Part shown: piece after piece, positions 4,613-6,044 of the stretch
Numbering within the stretch: the first letter of the stretch is position 1
Layout: each line of letters starts with the position of its first letter
Assembly (NCBI GenBank): GCA_016198645.1
Contig: JACQIE010000070.1
Coordinates: 1-6,044 of the forward strand
Reading direction: 5' to 3'
DNA: 6,044 bases
DNA from: Candidatus Aenigmatarchaeota archaeon
Lineage (GTDB): Archaea > Aenigmatarchaeota > Aenigmatarchaeia > GW2011-AR5
The notes under the pieces: generated by a model
Told to the model about the DNA's origin: nothing
The model's database searches: none
What the model saw: only the letters and a program-made list of their open reading frames with translations
Translations under genes and position numbers: made by a program

Positions 4613-4713
4613 GGGCTTTGCAATTAAAGTCGTGGGCATGAACTTCATGCCCACAAACGGGTCAGGGTATTGGCGCAGAAGCGGCCAATACCCTTACTTT
4701 AATTGCAAAGCCC
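4613..4713. mobile_element. Intact 101-bp foldback element, copy B (MITE-like)
   Basis: The ends are perfect 18-bp inverted repeats: GGGCTTTGCAATTAAAGT at 4613-4630 and its complement at 4696-4713. Inside are two further perfect hairpins. One pairs 4632-4642 with 4644-4654 (11 bp around one base). The other pairs 4665-4674 with 4684-4693 (10 bp, 9-nt loop). Folded as one strand, the whole element is a three-way junction with 39 pairs. Direct repeats of 7 bp flank it. It carries no transposase, so it would have to be mobilised in trans; the transposase family cannot be named. Copy A at the window start is a diverged relative in inverse orientation. A role as a palindromic repeat or a structured RNA is an alternative. 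Confidence 0.85.
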
Positions 4714-4720
4714 GGCTCGC
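4714..4720. repeat. Right 7-bp direct repeat, putative target-site duplication
   Basis: GGCTCGC follows the right terminal inverted repeat without a gap and copies 4606-4612. It is followed after two bases by the TATA box of the reductase gene. Confidence 0.7.
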
Positions 4721-4722
4721 GG

Positions 4723-4730
4723 TTATTAAA
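4723..4730 (+). promoter_or_regulatory. TATA-like box of the reductase gene
   Basis: TTATTAAA begins 30 nt before the GTG at 4753, so initiation at or near the start codon is expected. It abuts the right flanking repeat of the mobile element, which replaces whatever lay further upstream. Confidence 0.55.
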
Positions 4731-4752
4731 ATCTTGCACGCAGATTATTTCC

Positions 4753-5799
4753 GTGAACATAAAAATAATCGGCGCGGGGCCGGGCGGGCTTGTTACGGGG
4801 CTGAAGCTGCTGGAAGCCGGATTTGAGCCGGAAATAATCGAGAAGCAGGAGGAAATCGTGAGCACGCTGTGCGCCGAAGGGCTGAGCAAAGAGACGCTGT
4901 CGCGCGTTCCTTTCGGGCCGTGGGACTCCTATGCCGCGCATTCTTTTGGCGAAGCCACGTTCATTTTCCCGTCCGGGCAGAAAGCTTACGTGAAAAAGCA
5001 ATGCTATACGATGGACAGGACTTCGTGGTTCAGGGCGATGGCAAAGAAGTTCGAAGCAAAGGGTGGCACGCTCACACTTGGAGAGAATGTGGACGGGAAA
5101 AAATTCAAGGAGTTAAAGTACGACGTGCTCATCGATGCCACGGGCCCGCTGTCGTGGATAGCGCGCAAAGTAGTCGGTAACACGATGGAGATAAAGCCCG
5201 GCGTCCAGTATAGGATGAAAATTAATTATGATTACGACGGCATGGAATTTTTCCTTGACAAACGCTATAGCGACGAGTACAGCTGGATATTCATGAAGGG
5301 CGAGTTGGCAAACGTCGGTCTTCTCGGCAGCCTTGCCCAGCTTGACGCTTTCATAAAGGAGAAAAAAATAAAGGGCGAAATAATCAGAAAAGAGGCTTAT
5401 CACATACCGTTCTTCGGCACGAATTACCAGAAAGGGAACGTGCTGCTCATGGGTGACGCCGCCGGCATAACGAATCCGCTCACGAAAGGCGGCATGGCTT
5501 GCTGCATCTTCGCTTCTGAAGTGCTCGTCGATTGCCTGAAGCGCGGGAAACCGGAAGAATATGAAAAGACGTTGCGCGCGCATCCCGTCGTCTCGGGCAT
5601 CTACGGAAAGGCGCTGGATTATTTCAAGGAGCTAAGCAACGACGACCTCAACAGCATAGGCAACTTCGTGAACGGCGTGGAGTTGACGAGGATGCCTGCA
5701 ATAATGAAGGCGAAGCTTCTCGCTTTGTCGCTGGCGAACAGGGAGAAGATGTCAACGCTGATAAAAGCCGTCAGCTATTGCAACAAGTACAGCTGGTAA
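4753..5799 (+). CDS. Geranylgeranyl reductase family flavoprotein
   Basis: Members use FAD to saturate double bonds of geranylgeranyl chains. In archaea they act on digeranylgeranyl membrane lipids or on other isoprenoids. The N-terminus IKIIGAGPGGL (3-13) is the FAD-binding Rossmann motif, with E30 at the end of the second strand placed to bind ribose. Other family marks are CAEGL (40-44, with the conserved cysteine), DATG (128-131), YSWIF (176-180), and GDAAG with NPLTKGGM (234-248), the second FAD motif. At 348 residues it is shorter than the 390-410 typical of characterised archaeal enzymes. The usual proline of YxWxFPK is M181 here. The start is a GTG directly preceded by a TATA-like box. 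It is divergent from the zinc-ribbon gene and converges on the next gene with a 13-nt gap. The exact substrate cannot be told. Confidence 0.9.
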   Translation: MNIKIIGAGPGGLVTGLKLLEAGFEPEIIEKQEEIVSTLCAEGLSKETLSRVPFGPWDSYAAHSFGEATFIFPSGQKAYVKKQCYTMDRTSWFRAMAKKFEAKGGTLTLGENVDGKKFKELKYDVLIDATGPLSWIARKVVGNTMEIKPGVQYRMKINYDYDGMEFFLDKRYSDEYSWIFMKGELANVGLLGSLAQLDAFIKEKKIKGEIIRKEAYHIPFFGTNYQKGNVLLMGDAAGITNPLTKGGMACCIFASEVLVDCLKRGKPEEYEKTLRAHPVVSGIYGKALDYFKELSNDDLNSIGNFVNGVELTRMPAIMKAKLLALSLANREKMSTLIKAVSYCNKYSW

Positions 5800-5812
5800 A
5801 CACGGCGGAAAA

Positions 5813-6044
5813 TCATGCCGTGGATATGTCGCGGTTGTGCCACACTATCTTGCCGCCGTGCCTTATGCTTGATATGCTATTCAAAGAAAAAGGCCAACCT
5901 TTCCCATTTGATAAAGAAATATGTGCGACATACCTGCCAATGCAGCCTAAAGATTCCCAGTCGTTTCCGTCATACTTCACGTTCCCGTTGAACTGGTACG
6001 TCGGTCCGCCGAAATTGTTGGAGTAGTAAGATTCTATATGACGG
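5813..6044 (-). CDS. C-terminal part of an unidentified protein
   Basis: An open minus-strand frame enters from the right edge and ends at a TGA, giving 76 residues. It is rich in G, N, S and Y, for example FGGPTYQFNGNVKYDGNDW and SNGKGWPFSL, and lacks a membrane helix. This composition resembles beta-rich extracellular or binding domains, but I recognise no family. Its strand is favoured over the overlapping plus-strand frame because it has a more natural composition and is not forced to overlap the reductase gene. The GKGW motif recurs in the 77-residue orphan protein. The start lies outside the window, so full length and function are unknown. Confidence 0.55.
   Translation of the reverse strand, partial: RHIESYYSNNFGGPTYQFNGNVKYDGNDWESLGCIGRYVAHISLSNGKGWPFSLNSISSIRHGGKIVWHNRDISTA

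Noticed and set aside
5113..5583. 156-residue minus-strand frame inside the reductase gene
   Set aside because: It is antisense to conserved FAD-binding motifs and its composition is that of a reverse reading.
5778..6026. 82-residue plus-strand open frame at the right end
   Set aside because: It starts at a TTG inside the reductase gene, overlaps it in another frame and has no promoter. The opposite strand gives a more protein-like reading to the window edge.

Overview
The window is archaeal. It carries a PCNA sliding clamp with the C-terminal form seen in archaea, a geranylgeranyl-reductase-family flavoprotein of the kind used on archaeal lipids, and a nuclease-like protein of the archaeal Holliday-junction-resolvase-related family. 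Several genes start about 22-30 nt downstream of a TATA-like box with no Shine-Dalgarno sequence, which fits leaderless archaeal transcripts. I cannot name the lineage from this sequence; a euryarchaeon or a DPANN archaeon would both fit.

Layout. Positions 1-250 hold no gene but contain one copy of a foldback repeat, cut by the window edge, and a degraded second copy. Next, on the minus strand, come an OB-fold protein gene (1001-1309) and pcn (251-1000), joined stop to start (TAA then ATG) behind one TATA box. Upstream lie two very small minus-strand genes: a 56-residue zinc-ribbon protein and a 27-residue acidic peptide whose start has a good Shine-Dalgarno sequence. A plus-strand gene at 1774-2145 encodes a membrane-anchored PD-(D/E)XK nuclease-like protein. 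Positions 2146-2575 look A/T-richer than their surroundings and hold two imperfect or perfect inverted repeats and an orphan 77-residue gene. CTP synthase (pyrG) fills 2588-4294 on the minus strand. A 58-residue zinc-ribbon gene and a geranylgeranyl reductase gene then diverge, and an intact 101-bp foldback element sits between their promoters. At the right edge, the 3' end of an unidentified minus-strand gene converges on the reductase gene.

How the genes fit together. The OB-fold protein and PCNA form a small replication or repair operon, and the nuclease-like gene nearby may belong to the same theme. pyrG (CTP supply) and the reductase (isoprenoid saturation) are housekeeping genes; CTP is also used to activate archaeal lipid precursors, but no operon links these two.

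The most striking signal is the foldback repeat family. Copy B has perfect 18-bp terminal inverted repeats, two internal hairpins, and 7-bp flanking direct repeats that look like a target-site duplication. Its relative, copy A, is at the left edge. The two share a conserved hairpin loop and one compensatory base-pair change, which suggests a structured, non-autonomous mobile element. No autonomous transposase is present in the window.
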